From Rhodobiaceae bacterium (GTDB lineage: Bacteria > Pseudomonadota > Alphaproteobacteria > Rhizobiales > Tepidamorphaceae): a stretch of 32,751 bases of DNA. The notes beneath the pieces are model-generated. The model searched no databases. It was not told the DNA's origin and saw nothing but the letters and a program-made list of their open reading frames with translations. The DNA is taken from the NCBI GenBank assembly GCA_007118805.1, contig SKQW01000161.1, forward strand, positions 1-32,751. Direction: 5' to 3'. This document shows, piece by piece, positions 14,808 to 22,955 of this stretch; position 1 is the stretch's first letter, and each line of letters starts with the position of its first letter. Made by a program: the position numbers and the translations under genes.

Positions 14808-15914
14808 ATGAGTGTCAAGGAAATGGATAACACGCCGGATCCTGCCCCGTCCGATGGCGCCCGTGCCATCGCACGGCACGGCCCCATTCCCACTCTCGAT
14901 CAATTGCACGCCTTGATCAGTGTGGAACACGGGCAGGTCCGCCCGTCCGACGTGACGCTGTACGGTATGGTCAGGGATGAACTTTTCAATCTCCCGGCAT
15001 TCTTTCACTATTATCGCTCGCTTGGCGTCGACCAGTTCTTGATCTTCGATGACGGCTCCACCGATGGCAGCCGGGAATTTCTCATCCAGCAGCCCGATTG
15101 TGCCGTTCTAACCTCCGATGTGAGGTACGGGGATGAGATTGCCGTCTGTTATCCAGATGGTGCGGTCCGGAACTTCAGATGGGGGCTGGTGCTAAAATCG
15201 GCCATTCCCAGACTTTTCCTCGACGACCAATTCGCAGTTTACGCCGACGCCGACGAATTCATTATTTTGCCGGCGCCCATAGCAACTCTACGAGAGTTAT
15301 TCGATGCTCTAAGGCGGCGGAAGGCCGTTTGCGCATTTGCCAACCTTGTAGAATTCTATCCGAACAACATTCAGGACCTGGAAGGCGATCCAAGTCCTCG
15401 ATCGTTCGACGACATGATCCGGCTCTATCCCTATTTTGACGGCGTGCCCCTGAACGAGATCGTGCCGGGCGCACAGCCGCAAGCCGTCGCTATCAGTGCC
15501 TCAACGCGTCTGTTTCGCCACTACAGGATGCGCGAGCGTCGCTCATGGCTGGATCGCCTCCTGTTGAGGCCAAAGCCCGTGAAGCGCATGCGACGTCAGA
15601 CGGATACGATAAAGACCCCAATCGTCCGGTGGCGGCCCGATGTCTGGCTGGAGGGCAGCCACTATGCCAATCTGGCGCCATCGAGCGACATCGTTCTAGC
15701 AACCGCCCACTTCAAGTTTACCCATGATCTATCGCGGCGCATCGAGTCGGCAGTGGAATGGAACTCCTACGCACAGGATTCGGGCGCGTATCATGCCTAT
15801 AAGGCGCTGCTCGACGCCATGAGTCGGGTGCGCGGCGATTTCACATACGGCAAAAGCGTTGCCTATCAGGGCCCTACTCAGCTCGAAGCCCTCGGGCTGG
15901 TCCAGTACCGATAG
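14808..15914 (+). CDS. Glycosyltransferase family 2-like protein
   Basis: A 368-residue GT-A-fold glycosyltransferase without membrane helices. The start of the fold is VRDELFNLPAFFHYYRSLGV with DDGSTDGS at residues 81-88, and the metal-binding DxD is in VYADADEFI (147-150). This pattern (an E/D-x-x-N-L-P-x-F-F-x-Y-Y head, then DADEF) is typical of the Glyco_tranf_2_4/GT92-like group, often found in capsule, EPS or O-antigen loci. The ATG at 14808 has only a weak AGG upstream; an ATG at 14823 is possible. Internal stretches (about 15240-15370) use more A and T at third positions than neighbouring genes, suggesting acquisition. It is divergent from the sulfotransferase gene. Donor and acceptor sugars are unknown. 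Confidence 0.85.
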   Translation: MSVKEMDNTPDPAPSDGARAIARHGPIPTLDQLHALISVEHGQVRPSDVTLYGMVRDELFNLPAFFHYYRSLGVDQFLIFDDGSTDGSREFLIQQPDCAVLTSDVRYGDEIAVCYPDGAVRNFRWGLVLKSAIPRLFLDDQFAVYADADEFIILPAPIATLRELFDALRRRKAVCAFANLVEFYPNNIQDLEGDPSPRSFDDMIRLYPYFDGVPLNEIVPGAQPQAVAISASTRLFRHYRMRERRSWLDRLLLRPKPVKRMRRQTDTIKTPIVRWRPDVWLEGSHYANLAPSSDIVLATAHFKFTHDLSRRIESAVEWNSYAQDSGAYHAYKALLDAMSRVRGDFTYGKSVAYQGPTQLEALGLVQYR

Positions 15915-16084
15915 CGAACTGCTCAGGCAGGAAAGTGCTTACGGGCCGAGAGCGGGACTCAGCGCAGCGGCGGTGGTGGGTACGGCGAGCTGCCGATCCG
16001 GAAACGCATCTTTGTCCCCAGTGTCTCCGCGCGGCATCCGCTGCCTGGAAAGGAACCTTCAGAGCGCCCCCCGCAGGCCTTATC

Positions 16085-18475
16085 CTAGCCTGCGGAACGT
16101 CGGCCCTGTCCGTTGGCGTGTTCGGCCCCATCGCTGCCACAGACATTGGGGCCGCGCATGGCGGCAAGTATTTCGCGCATGGTTCGCCGCAAATCTCTGC
16201 CGACGGTTTCACCCTTGGCGACGATTTTCTGACTCAAGGCGTCGAGCACGCTCCGGTCGTCGGCATCGAGTGCCTTGGCCGTGACCACGACGACGGGAAC
16301 GTCGCGCCAGTCTTCGTTGCCCCGAAATCGCTCGAGAAACTCCACGCCATCCATCACCGGCATCATGATGTCGAGAAGGATCACCGACGGCAGGTTGTCA
16401 TTGGAATTAAGCCACTCCAGAGCCTCGGCCCCGTTCTCCGCTTCCTCAACCTCCAGCCCCATCTGCTCTGCCGCCCGACGGGCCATGTTTCGGCTGTCCG
16501 GATCGTCATCGATGACCAGAACAGGGCCTGTGCCTGAACCGGCGAAGCGATTGAGCATGGTACGCAGCCGCGCGCGATCGACCGGCTTGGTCAGGTAGCC
16601 CGAGGCGCCAAGGGAAACCGCGATACCGGGCTCGCGAACCATGGTGACCATGATCACCGGTATCTCGGCCAGTTCCGGAGCCGACTTGAATGCCGTCAAA
16701 AGGTCCCAGCCGTCCATCCGTGGCATCAGCACGTCAAGAGTGATGAGATCGGGCATGACTTCACGTGCAAGCGACAAGGCCGCCATACCGTCGGAGGCCC
16801 GGACGACCCGATAGCCTTCACGCTCGAGCATGTCGGAGAGCAGTTCCAGAGTGGCCGGATCGTCGTCGACCACCAGGACCGTCGGCGCGGTGTCGTCGGC
16901 ACTCTGGTCGGCGCTCCTGATCGCATGATCCTCGGCCGCGTTCGCAATCAATGTGGTCTCAACGGGCGCGTCCGCTCGGTTCGCCGGAATTGTGAGCGTG
17001 AATGTGGAACCCATGCCGGGCGTGCTTTCGACGGAGATGCTGCCCCCCAGCATCTCCGCGAAACGTCGGGTGATCGCCAGTCCCAGGCCGGTCCCGCCAT
17101 ACTCGCGACTGATCGAGGCATCGGCTTGGCTGAAGGGCTGGAACAGCCGACTCTGCTGCTCCTCGGACATACCGATCCCTGAATCGCTAACGCGGAATTC
17201 GAACCCGGCGGCGTCGTCGACCATTCGGTGCCCTGCCTGGATCTCGATCCGGCCGTTACGCGTGAACTTGCAGGCATTGCTCACAAGATTGAGCAAGCAC
17301 TGCTTGAGCTTCGTCACGTCCGTCTCCGCGGTGTCCAGTGCGGACCGAACGTCAAGGGTAAGCACGTTTCCGTTCTTTTCGGCGAGCGGCATCGAAAGGG
17401 TTCTCACCTCGTCGACCAGGCGATCGATGTCGACCGACTCGATATAGGTGCTCATCTGACCGGCCTCGATCTTGGACAGATCAAGAACGTCATTGATCAG
17501 ATTTAGCAGGTGTCGCCCCGCCGCCTCGATCTTGGCAAGGTCGCCCCCCATTTCTTCGCTCGGCAGGCCGTCGGCGGCGTCCTCCCTCAGCATCTCGCTG
17601 TAACCGATAATCGCGTTGAGCGGGGTACGCAGCTCATGACTCATATTGGCGAGGAATTCCGACTTCACCCGGTTTGCTGATTCGGCGGCTTCCTTTGCCG
17701 CAATCAGCTCCGCTTCCATCTTCTTGCGGTCGGTGATGTCCGACAGTCCGGCGATCAACGCCGCTTCGCCGCGATACTCGAGCGGCGCCACAGAGACTGT
17801 CACCCAGACATCCCGGCCCCCGCGATCGCGAAATCTCAGTTCGTGGCCGCTGGCCTGCCCGGCATCAAGGATATCAGACAGCGCCAACCGGTCCTCTGCC
17901 TCAGAAAGCAGAGACTGGAACGGCTCGTCTCGTGCGGTCTCTGGGTCGGTCTGGAGCAGAGAGCAGAACTGGGGATTGACATGCCTGATCCGATGATCTG
18001 GACGATCAACGATGACAAGTGCAACCGGTGCCGTGGTGTCGATGGCGCGAAAACGCGCTTCGTCCTCGCGCAACTGCTTCTCGGCCTGTTTCCGCTCGGT
18101 TATGTCGGTGTAAATGGCGATGAAGCCGCCAGACGGTATGGGGTCGCGCCGAATTTCCAGAACACGCCCGTCCGGCCTCAGACGCTCGAAGCGATGGGAC
18201 TCCGACAGAAGCGACAGGCGCTGCTCTATCACCTCGTCCAAGTCGACATCCCCGAACTCGCCCCGCTCACCGAGGTAGCGCAGATAGTCGGCGAAGGTGT
18301 GCTCGTGGGTCAGGAAGGCGTCCGGCATGTCAAGATATTCGCGAAACCGGCTGTTCCACGTCAGAAGCCGGTGGTCCGCGTCGTACATGGCAACGCCCTG
18401 ATCCATACTCTCGAGCGTGGCCCGCAGCAGCGCCTCCCGCCGGGCCAGCTCGTCGTCGGTCCGGCCATCCCGCAT
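16085..18475 (-). CDS. Hybrid sensor histidine kinase (PAS-PAS-HisKA-HATPase-REC-REC)
   Basis: A 796-residue cytosolic signalling protein without transmembrane helices. Residues about 15-127 are a PAS_7-type domain (LESMDQGVAMYDADHRLLTW) and about 137-250 a second PAS domain ending SDITDRKK. The dimerisation/phosphotransfer domain has His280 in FLANMSHELRTPLNAIIGYS. The ATPase domain shows the N box (LLNLVSNACKF, Asn400), G1 (SDSGIGM, Asp431) and G2 (GGTGLGL, 460-466). Two receiver domains follow: acceptor Asp581 with Lys630 (YLTKPVD), and acceptor Asp702 with a less standard Lys754 (IVAKGE). The tail is short and there is no output domain, so it must pass phosphate to a partner not in this window. 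The ATG at 18475 follows a purine-rich GAGGCCGAGATA. It is divergent from the permease unit, with 318 bp between. Confidence 0.93.
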   Translation of the reverse strand: MRDGRTDDELARREALLRATLESMDQGVAMYDADHRLLTWNSRFREYLDMPDAFLTHEHTFADYLRYLGERGEFGDVDLDEVIEQRLSLLSESHRFERLRPDGRVLEIRRDPIPSGGFIAIYTDITERKQAEKQLREDEARFRAIDTTAPVALVIVDRPDHRIRHVNPQFCSLLQTDPETARDEPFQSLLSEAEDRLALSDILDAGQASGHELRFRDRGGRDVWVTVSVAPLEYRGEAALIAGLSDITDRKKMEAELIAAKEAAESANRVKSEFLANMSHELRTPLNAIIGYSEMLREDAADGLPSEEMGGDLAKIEAAGRHLLNLINDVLDLSKIEAGQMSTYIESVDIDRLVDEVRTLSMPLAEKNGNVLTLDVRSALDTAETDVTKLKQCLLNLVSNACKFTRNGRIEIQAGHRMVDDAAGFEFRVSDSGIGMSEEQQSRLFQPFSQADASISREYGGTGLGLAITRRFAEMLGGSISVESTPGMGSTFTLTIPANRADAPVETTLIANAAEDHAIRSADQSADDTAPTVLVVDDDPATLELLSDMLEREGYRVVRASDGMAALSLAREVMPDLITLDVLMPRMDGWDLLTAFKSAPELAEIPVIMVTMVREPGIAVSLGASGYLTKPVDRARLRTMLNRFAGSGTGPVLVIDDDPDSRNMARRAAEQMGLEVEEAENGAEALEWLNSNDNLPSVILLDIMMPVMDGVEFLERFRGNEDWRDVPVVVVTAKALDADDRSVLDALSQKIVAKGETVGRDLRRTMREILAAMRGPNVCGSDGAEHANGQGRRSAG

Positions 18476-18793
18476 TATCTCGGCCTCGTCTGGCGGGCCG
18501 CGAGAGGTCCACTATCGTCCGCGTCACGCTGGTGAGACAAAGCTCCGCTCCCATTTCCGACCAGCCCCCTTGGGACTTGCCGCCCAACCCCGAAAAGGCA
18601 TAGTCATTGCCTGCAGGCTAGCCGATAAGCGAGGCGGGTCAAGCGCATATACCGGGGCAAGACATAGGTTTCATGGCAGTTTCCTAGCATATAACTAGGT
18701 GGACCGTGGGTCTGATTGGCGCATTGCCTGCAAACTTGGCCAAGTTTTCGATAATGTTACCCAACAATTGCGTAGAAAAGGTTTAGGAGCCCG
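18476..18793. other. Divergent regulatory region (kinase and permease)
   Basis: 318 bp without a gene, between the divergent hybrid-kinase and permease units. It contains CCTAG-7-CTAGG (18683-18699) and a 16-bp perfect palindrome (18732-18747). I cannot place a convincing -35/-10 pair. Confidence 0.5.
18732..18747. promoter_or_regulatory. 16-bp perfect palindrome, candidate operator
   Basis: AAACTTGGCCAAGTTT is a perfect palindrome 46 bp upstream of the leader ORF of the permease. Length and symmetry fit a site for a dimeric repressor or activator. No regulator is assigned. Confidence 0.5.
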
Positions 18794-18889
18794 ATGACCC
18801 AAGGCGTACAATCCGACGTGAGTTCACAGAATGAGCCAGCGCACCGGATCAGTCATCGGCATGGCTCCGGCGGCGCTGCGACTGGTTGA
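18794..18889 (+). CDS. 31-residue leader ORF overlapping the permease start
   Basis: A short frame, MTQGVQSDVSSQNEPAHRIS and eleven more residues, whose TGA overlaps the permease ATG as TTGATG. AGGAG lies four bases before its ATG, whereas the permease ATG itself has no ribosome-binding site of its own. That pattern suggests translational coupling: ribosomes start on the leader and reinitiate on the permease. The peptide has no recognised motif and no run of a single regulatory amino acid, so attenuation is not obvious. Confidence 0.5.
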   Translation: MTQGVQSDVSSQNEPAHRISHRHGSGGAATG

Positions 18890-20661
18890 TGACGGGCTGG
18901 CTCGATCGCCTGTTTCCCCCCTTCTCCGCGCGCAAGCGGGAGAAGCCCGAGGAGATTCTCTACGGCATCGACGAACGGCCGCCGACCTCCGTGCTGGCGG
19001 CCGTCGGCATTCAGCATGTGCTGCTGGCCTTGATGTTCGCCATCTATGCGGTCTTGGCCGGTCAGGGCATCGGGCTGGACGATACCGAAGTGGCCCACTA
19101 TGTCGGCTCGACCCTTCTCATCCTTGGGCTTGGCACCATTCTCCAGGCGATCCGCAGCCGGGCCACGCCAGGACTGCTGTTCGTTTTCATTCCCAATCCG
19201 ATAACGCTGGGCGCCTACATCGCAGTCATCGTGCAATACGGCGTCGGTGCAGCGATGGGTGGCCTGATCGTTTCTCACCTGGTCATCATTTCGCTCGCGC
19301 GCTTTCTGCCGCGCATGCGCCCGCTCTTCCCGCCGGAGGTTTCGGGCGTTGTAGTCCTCATGCTCGGCGTATCGCTGGTCACCTCCGGCATCGGGCGCAG
19401 CACCGGGCTCATCCCCGCGGGCGAGCTCACGGCGGGCGCGCCGACGGTCGCCGCGGCCACAATCGCCTGCATCGTCGGGTTTTCCGTCTGGGGTCCGCGG
19501 CCGCTCCGCACGATCGCTGTGCTCCTGGCCATCATCGTGGGCATGGCAGTTGCCTTCGCGACGGGGGTGACCGATTTAGCGGCATTCCGCGAAATCGGCA
19601 CACTCCCCGTCTTCGCCATACCCTTTCTAGCGGTGCCGCCGCCGCTGCCGGAGTTTGTCCCAGCCGCCATCCTGATCCTCCTTCTGGTGGAAATGTTCAC
19701 CGCGATCAACCAGTTCGCCTGTGGACTAACCATGGACAAACTCAACGATGCGAAGTGGCGACGTCCCGACATGCCGCTGGTGTCGCGCGCCGTGATCGCC
19801 TCGTCCGCCACCAACCTGCTGCACGGCCTGACCGGAACCCTGTCGAGCGGATTCTCCAGCGCCAATATCGGGCTTGCCCATTCGACCGGCGTGATGTCGC
19901 GCCATGTCGGCTTCGTCGCCGGCGGCCTGCTATGCGCCATCGCCTTCGTACCCGTCATCCCCGGCCTGATCGTGTTCACGCCGGCCCCGGTGATCGGCGC
20001 CATACTGGTCTATACGGCAGCCTTCCTGATCGTTGCCGGCATGGACCTGATCCTGTCGCGCATGCTCAACGCCAAGCGGGCCTTCACCGTGGGCCTGTCG
20101 ATCGTGCTTGGCATGTCGGTGATGCTGTTGCCCGAGCTCGTCGAGGAGGCCCCGGCCTGGAGTACCGCCATCGTCGAGTCGGGCCTGACCATTGCCGCCT
20201 TTTCCGCCGTGCTACTCAATGCCGTCTTCCGGATCGGCGTCAACCAGCGCGCGGAGATCGCGCTGTCGGGCGGCGATGCCGGCGAGGCCGCCGCCGCCTT
20301 TCTCGAACATAACGGAAAGTCCTGGGGCGCGCGCAAGGATGCGATCATGCGCGCCGGCATATCCGTCGGCGAGGCCCTCGAAGCGCTCAACGAGGCCAGG
20401 ATCGTCGAGGGTCCTGTCACGCTCGCGGCCAGCTTCGACGAATTCAACCTCGTGTGCCGGCTGCGTTATCGCGGCAGCGCGCTGCAGCTTGGCAGCGAAG
20501 AGACCGTCGACGTCTCCACCATCCTCGACGAGGACGACGAAGCCGCCCTCGATGCCGCGATGATGCGGGTGTCGTCGGTCCTGGTAACGCGCATGGCCGA
20601 CGAGGTGCGCGCTTCAGAGCGGGCCGGCCGCGCGGAGCTTGTCCTGCGCTTCAACCACTAG
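18889..20661 (+). CDS. NCS2 family nucleobase (uracil/xanthine) permease with C-terminal soluble domain
   Basis: A 590-residue protein. Residues about 30-455 are an NCS2 (solute carrier 23-type) transporter with many helices. Landmarks are GIQHVLLALMFAIYAVLAGQ, PEVSGVVVLMLGVSL (about the TM5 region), VEMFTAINQFACGLTMDKLN, and the stretch GTLSSGFSSANIGLAHSTGV near TM10. These proteins import purine or pyrimidine bases with protons. After the last helix comes a soluble tail of about 130 residues (from about 460). It resembles an RsbW-type ATPase/anti-sigma fold in outline (SVGEALEALN, then FDEFNLVCRLRYRG, then SSVLVTRMADEVRASE and ELVLRF) but lacks the ATP-binding glycine boxes. The start is the ATG at 18889, coupled to the leader ORF; a TTG three bases earlier is less likely. 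Substrate not determined. Confidence 0.9.
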   Translation: MTGWLDRLFPPFSARKREKPEEILYGIDERPPTSVLAAVGIQHVLLALMFAIYAVLAGQGIGLDDTEVAHYVGSTLLILGLGTILQAIRSRATPGLLFVFIPNPITLGAYIAVIVQYGVGAAMGGLIVSHLVIISLARFLPRMRPLFPPEVSGVVVLMLGVSLVTSGIGRSTGLIPAGELTAGAPTVAAATIACIVGFSVWGPRPLRTIAVLLAIIVGMAVAFATGVTDLAAFREIGTLPVFAIPFLAVPPPLPEFVPAAILILLLVEMFTAINQFACGLTMDKLNDAKWRRPDMPLVSRAVIASSATNLLHGLTGTLSSGFSSANIGLAHSTGVMSRHVGFVAGGLLCAIAFVPVIPGLIVFTPAPVIGAILVYTAAFLIVAGMDLILSRMLNAKRAFTVGLSIVLGMSVMLLPELVEEAPAWSTAIVESGLTIAAFSAVLLNAVFRIGVNQRAEIALSGGDAGEAAAAFLEHNGKSWGARKDAIMRAGISVGEALEALNEARIVEGPVTLAASFDEFNLVCRLRYRGSALQLGSEETVDVSTILDEDDEAALDAAMMRVSSVLVTRMADEVRASERAGRAELVLRFNH

Positions 20662-20815
20662 CAGATCGAGTTTGACATTTGATCGAAGGCCTGCTGCCGA
20701 CCGGAGATCGACTTTCAGCCTCGCCAGTTCGGAATGCGGCCTGCCGAAAAAAGCGCCACTTGCTCATGGCCCGCCGGGCGATCAGAATACTTGCCGGCTG
20801 CGGCATTACCGCGCG

Positions 20816-21514
20816 ATGACCCGATACGGCATGAGTACACTTGATCGCATAGAACTCCTGAATGCGCTCGCTCCCGAGCTCCGCAATGAGCTGTCGAGCC
20901 AGTGCAGCTGGCTGCGTTTCGCTGCAAACGAACTCGTCGTCGATTATGACGATACCTCCAGCGACGTCTATTTCGTGCTGTCCGGCCAGGTGCGGGTGCT
21001 GTACAGGGCAGTCAACGGCAAGGAACTCATCCTCGGCGAACTCGGGGCCGGCAGCCTGTTTGGCGAGATCGCCGCGCTGGACGAGCGCCCGCGCTCAGCC
21101 AATGTCACGACGCTTGCCCCGTGCGAAATGTGTCTCATGCCGGCCGCGACCTTCGTGGGATTGCTCGACCGGGCGCCCGAACTCAAGGCGCATCTCTTGC
21201 GGCTCCTCGCCGGACGGATTCGCGACCTCAATGCCCGGCTTGCCGAATATGGCTTCCTTCAGGCTCGTCACCGGCTCTATGCGGAGCTCCTGAGACTGTC
21301 CCGCCCGCGCAAGGGCCATGACGGACAACGCCTCATCTCGCCACCCCCGTTCCAGCACGATCTCGCCAACCGGGTTGGCACCCGCCGCGAGGTCGTCTCC
21401 CGCGAATTGACGACCCTCGCCAGGCAGGGGCTGGTGGAACGCACACGCGGTGCCCTGGTGCTCGTCGATCCGGGAGAGCTCAATCGGCGCATCTCGGCCG
21501 CCCTGGACTCCTGA
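20816..21514 (+). CDS. Crp/Fnr family transcriptional regulator
   Basis: A 232-residue one-component regulator. Residues about 15-125 form a cyclic-nucleotide-binding barrel (SSDVYFVLSGQVRVLYRAVN, then GELGAGSLFGEIAALDERPR followed by SANV). The phosphate-binding-cassette motif GEIAALDxxPRSA closely follows the cAMP-binding form (FGE-x-A-L-x-x-x-x-RSA). No cysteine pattern for an Fe-S cluster is visible. The C-terminal winged helix contains HDLANRVGTRREVVSRELTT as the recognition unit. Start candidates at 20816 and 20831 both lack a strong ribosome-binding site; 20816 is used. The next gene, 154 bp downstream, is an adenylate cyclase, which supports cAMP as the ligand by context. Confidence 0.9.
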   Translation: MTRYGMSTLDRIELLNALAPELRNELSSQCSWLRFAANELVVDYDDTSSDVYFVLSGQVRVLYRAVNGKELILGELGAGSLFGEIAALDERPRSANVTTLAPCEMCLMPAATFVGLLDRAPELKAHLLRLLAGRIRDLNARLAEYGFLQARHRLYAELLRLSRPRKGHDGQRLISPPPFQHDLANRVGTRREVVSRELTTLARQGLVERTRGALVLVDPGELNRRISAALDS

Positions 21515-21557
21515 GAACTCGGTTGAGGATGGGGATGGCGCTGCATTGGGCGGCTAA

Positions 21558-21665
21558 ATGGCGAATGACAGGACAGAGGCGATGGCGATAGCGGGGCTAT
21601 CGGCGAGGCTTTCGACGCCTCTGGCGGCCTCGCACCGCCCATCCGAGTTCCCAGGCAGGCTCTGA
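21558..21665 (+). CDS. Possible 35-residue upstream ORF of the cyclase
   Basis: A short frame (MANDRTEAMAIAGLSARLST and 15 more residues) that stops three bases before the cyclase ATG. It contains the nested hairpin at 21575-21622. Its ribosome-binding site is weak (GGGCGG four bases upstream). It may be a leader peptide coupling translation into the cyclase, or a chance frame. Confidence 0.3.
   Translation: MANDRTEAMAIAGLSARLSTPLAASHRPSEFPGRL
21575..21622. repeat. Nested inverted repeats upstream of the cyclase
   Basis: The outer stem AGAGGCG (21575-21581) pairs with CGCCTCT (21616-21622). The inner stem CGATAGC (21586-21592) pairs with GCTATCG (21596-21602) around GGG. Both are perfect. 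There is no T-run. It could end the crp transcript or fold in the cyclase 5' leader. Confidence 0.45.
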
Positions 21666-21668
21666 GCG

Positions 21669-22946
21669 ATGACCCGCCTCAGCCAGCTCGTCGGACTGGC
21701 TGCGCGATCTCCGGCGCGGGTGCCCCGCTGGCTCCATCGCGTCGCCTCGATCGGGATAACCGCGACCGACCCAGACGTCCGCCGGCGCCAGACCTTCACC
21801 AATATCGGCGCTTACGCAGTGGCCGGCAGCACCCTGTCCCATCTGGTCATCAACGGCCTCTGGCACTTCTGGGCGCTGATGCCAATTCACGGCTACAACC
21901 TGATCATGGCGAGCCTCGCTCTCCTGACCCACCGCCTGCACCGCTATGGCGAGACGGCAGGCGCCATGTTCTTGTGCGGCCTAGTATTCGGCGGCCACAA
22001 CTACGTCGTGTTCGTGCTCGGCACCGATTCCGGGCTGCAGATCTATTTCACCCTGGCAGGTGCAATGCTGTTCGTCTTTGGTGTTCAGAACTGGCGCCTG
22101 TTCCTGATCTTCTACGCCATAGCCTTCATCGGCCTCGTCGCGACCTTTGAGCTTGCCCGCCCCCGGGGCGTGCTTATCATCGATGACCAGGATTTGCGAG
22201 AGTTTCTTTATCTTCAAGGCCTTGTGAACACGTTCGTGATCAACGGCGTGCTGATCGCCTATGCCTTGAGTGCCCTGCGCCGGGCCGAGTTCGAGGCCGC
22301 GCATGAGCACGCCCGCTCCGAGGCGCTGCTCGATGTCATTCTGCCCAAGGCGATCTCAGCGCGGCTCAAATCCGGGCGTGAACTGCAGATCGCCGATCGC
22401 ATCGATGGCGCGAGCGTGTTGTTCGCGGATATCGCCGGGTTCACCGCGGCCTCACGCCATGTCAGCGCGGAAGAGCTGGTCGGCTACCTGCACCGCCTCG
22501 TATCCGAGTTCGATTCCCTGACCGAGGCCCACGGCGTCGACAAGATCAAGACGATTGGCGATAGCTACATGGCGGTGGCTGGGCTGGATGGCGATGCCGA
22601 GGCGGGCGCCCGTCGCATCGGCTTGCTCGCGCTGGCCATGCGCAAGGCCATGGAGCACTACGCGCGCCTTGGCGGACGCCCCGTGGGCCTACGCATCGGC
22701 ATCCATGTCGGCGACCTGGTAGCGGGGGTGATCGGGGATTCTCGGATCGCCTATGACGTCTGGGGAGACACCGTCAATCTCGCCCAGCGCATGGAAGCGC
22801 GGGGTGCTGTCGGGCGGATTCATGTCAGCGCGGCATTCGCGCAGCTGACCCGCGACACCTTCGTCTTCGAACCGCGAAAGCCTCTTGTCATCAAAGGGAT
22901 AGGCCGTGTGCCGAGCGCCTTCCTGATCAAGGCGCGGGGCGTTTGA
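21669..22946 (+). CDS. Membrane-bound class III adenylate cyclase
   Basis: A 425-residue cyclase that makes cAMP from ATP at the cytosolic face of the inner membrane. Residues about 45-205 contain about six hydrophobic helices (for example YNLIMASLALLTHRL, FVFGVQNWRLFLIFYAIAFI), followed by a short helical linker and the catalytic domain from about 245. Metal ligands are Asp254 (LFADIAGFTAAS) and Asp298. The purine-selecting pair is Lys294 (DKIKTIGDSYMAVAGL) and Asp363 (AYDVWGDTVN), the adenylate-specific combination. Transition-state residues Asn370 and Arg374 (VNLAQRME) are intact. An active adenylate cyclase is therefore expected. It follows a Crp/Fnr gene on the same strand. The signal sensed by the membrane part is unknown. 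Confidence 0.93.
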   Translation: MTRLSQLVGLAARSPARVPRWLHRVASIGITATDPDVRRRQTFTNIGAYAVAGSTLSHLVINGLWHFWALMPIHGYNLIMASLALLTHRLHRYGETAGAMFLCGLVFGGHNYVVFVLGTDSGLQIYFTLAGAMLFVFGVQNWRLFLIFYAIAFIGLVATFELARPRGVLIIDDQDLREFLYLQGLVNTFVINGVLIAYALSALRRAEFEAAHEHARSEALLDVILPKAISARLKSGRELQIADRIDGASVLFADIAGFTAASRHVSAEELVGYLHRLVSEFDSLTEAHGVDKIKTIGDSYMAVAGLDGDAEAGARRIGLLALAMRKAMEHYARLGGRPVGLRIGIHVGDLVAGVIGDSRIAYDVWGDTVNLAQRMEARGAVGRIHVSAAFAQLTRDTFVFEPRKPLVIKGIGRVPSAFLIKARGV

Positions 22947-22955
22947 AGCGGTCGG

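Noticed and set aside
15915-16084. Possible small gene between the glycosyltransferase and the kinase
   Set aside because: Frames here run through the ends of both neighbours and show no family or start signal of their own.
18831-20312. 493-codon frame overlapping the permease in another frame
   Set aside because: The permease frame has clear transmembrane and family pattern; this one is His/Arg-rich and featureless.
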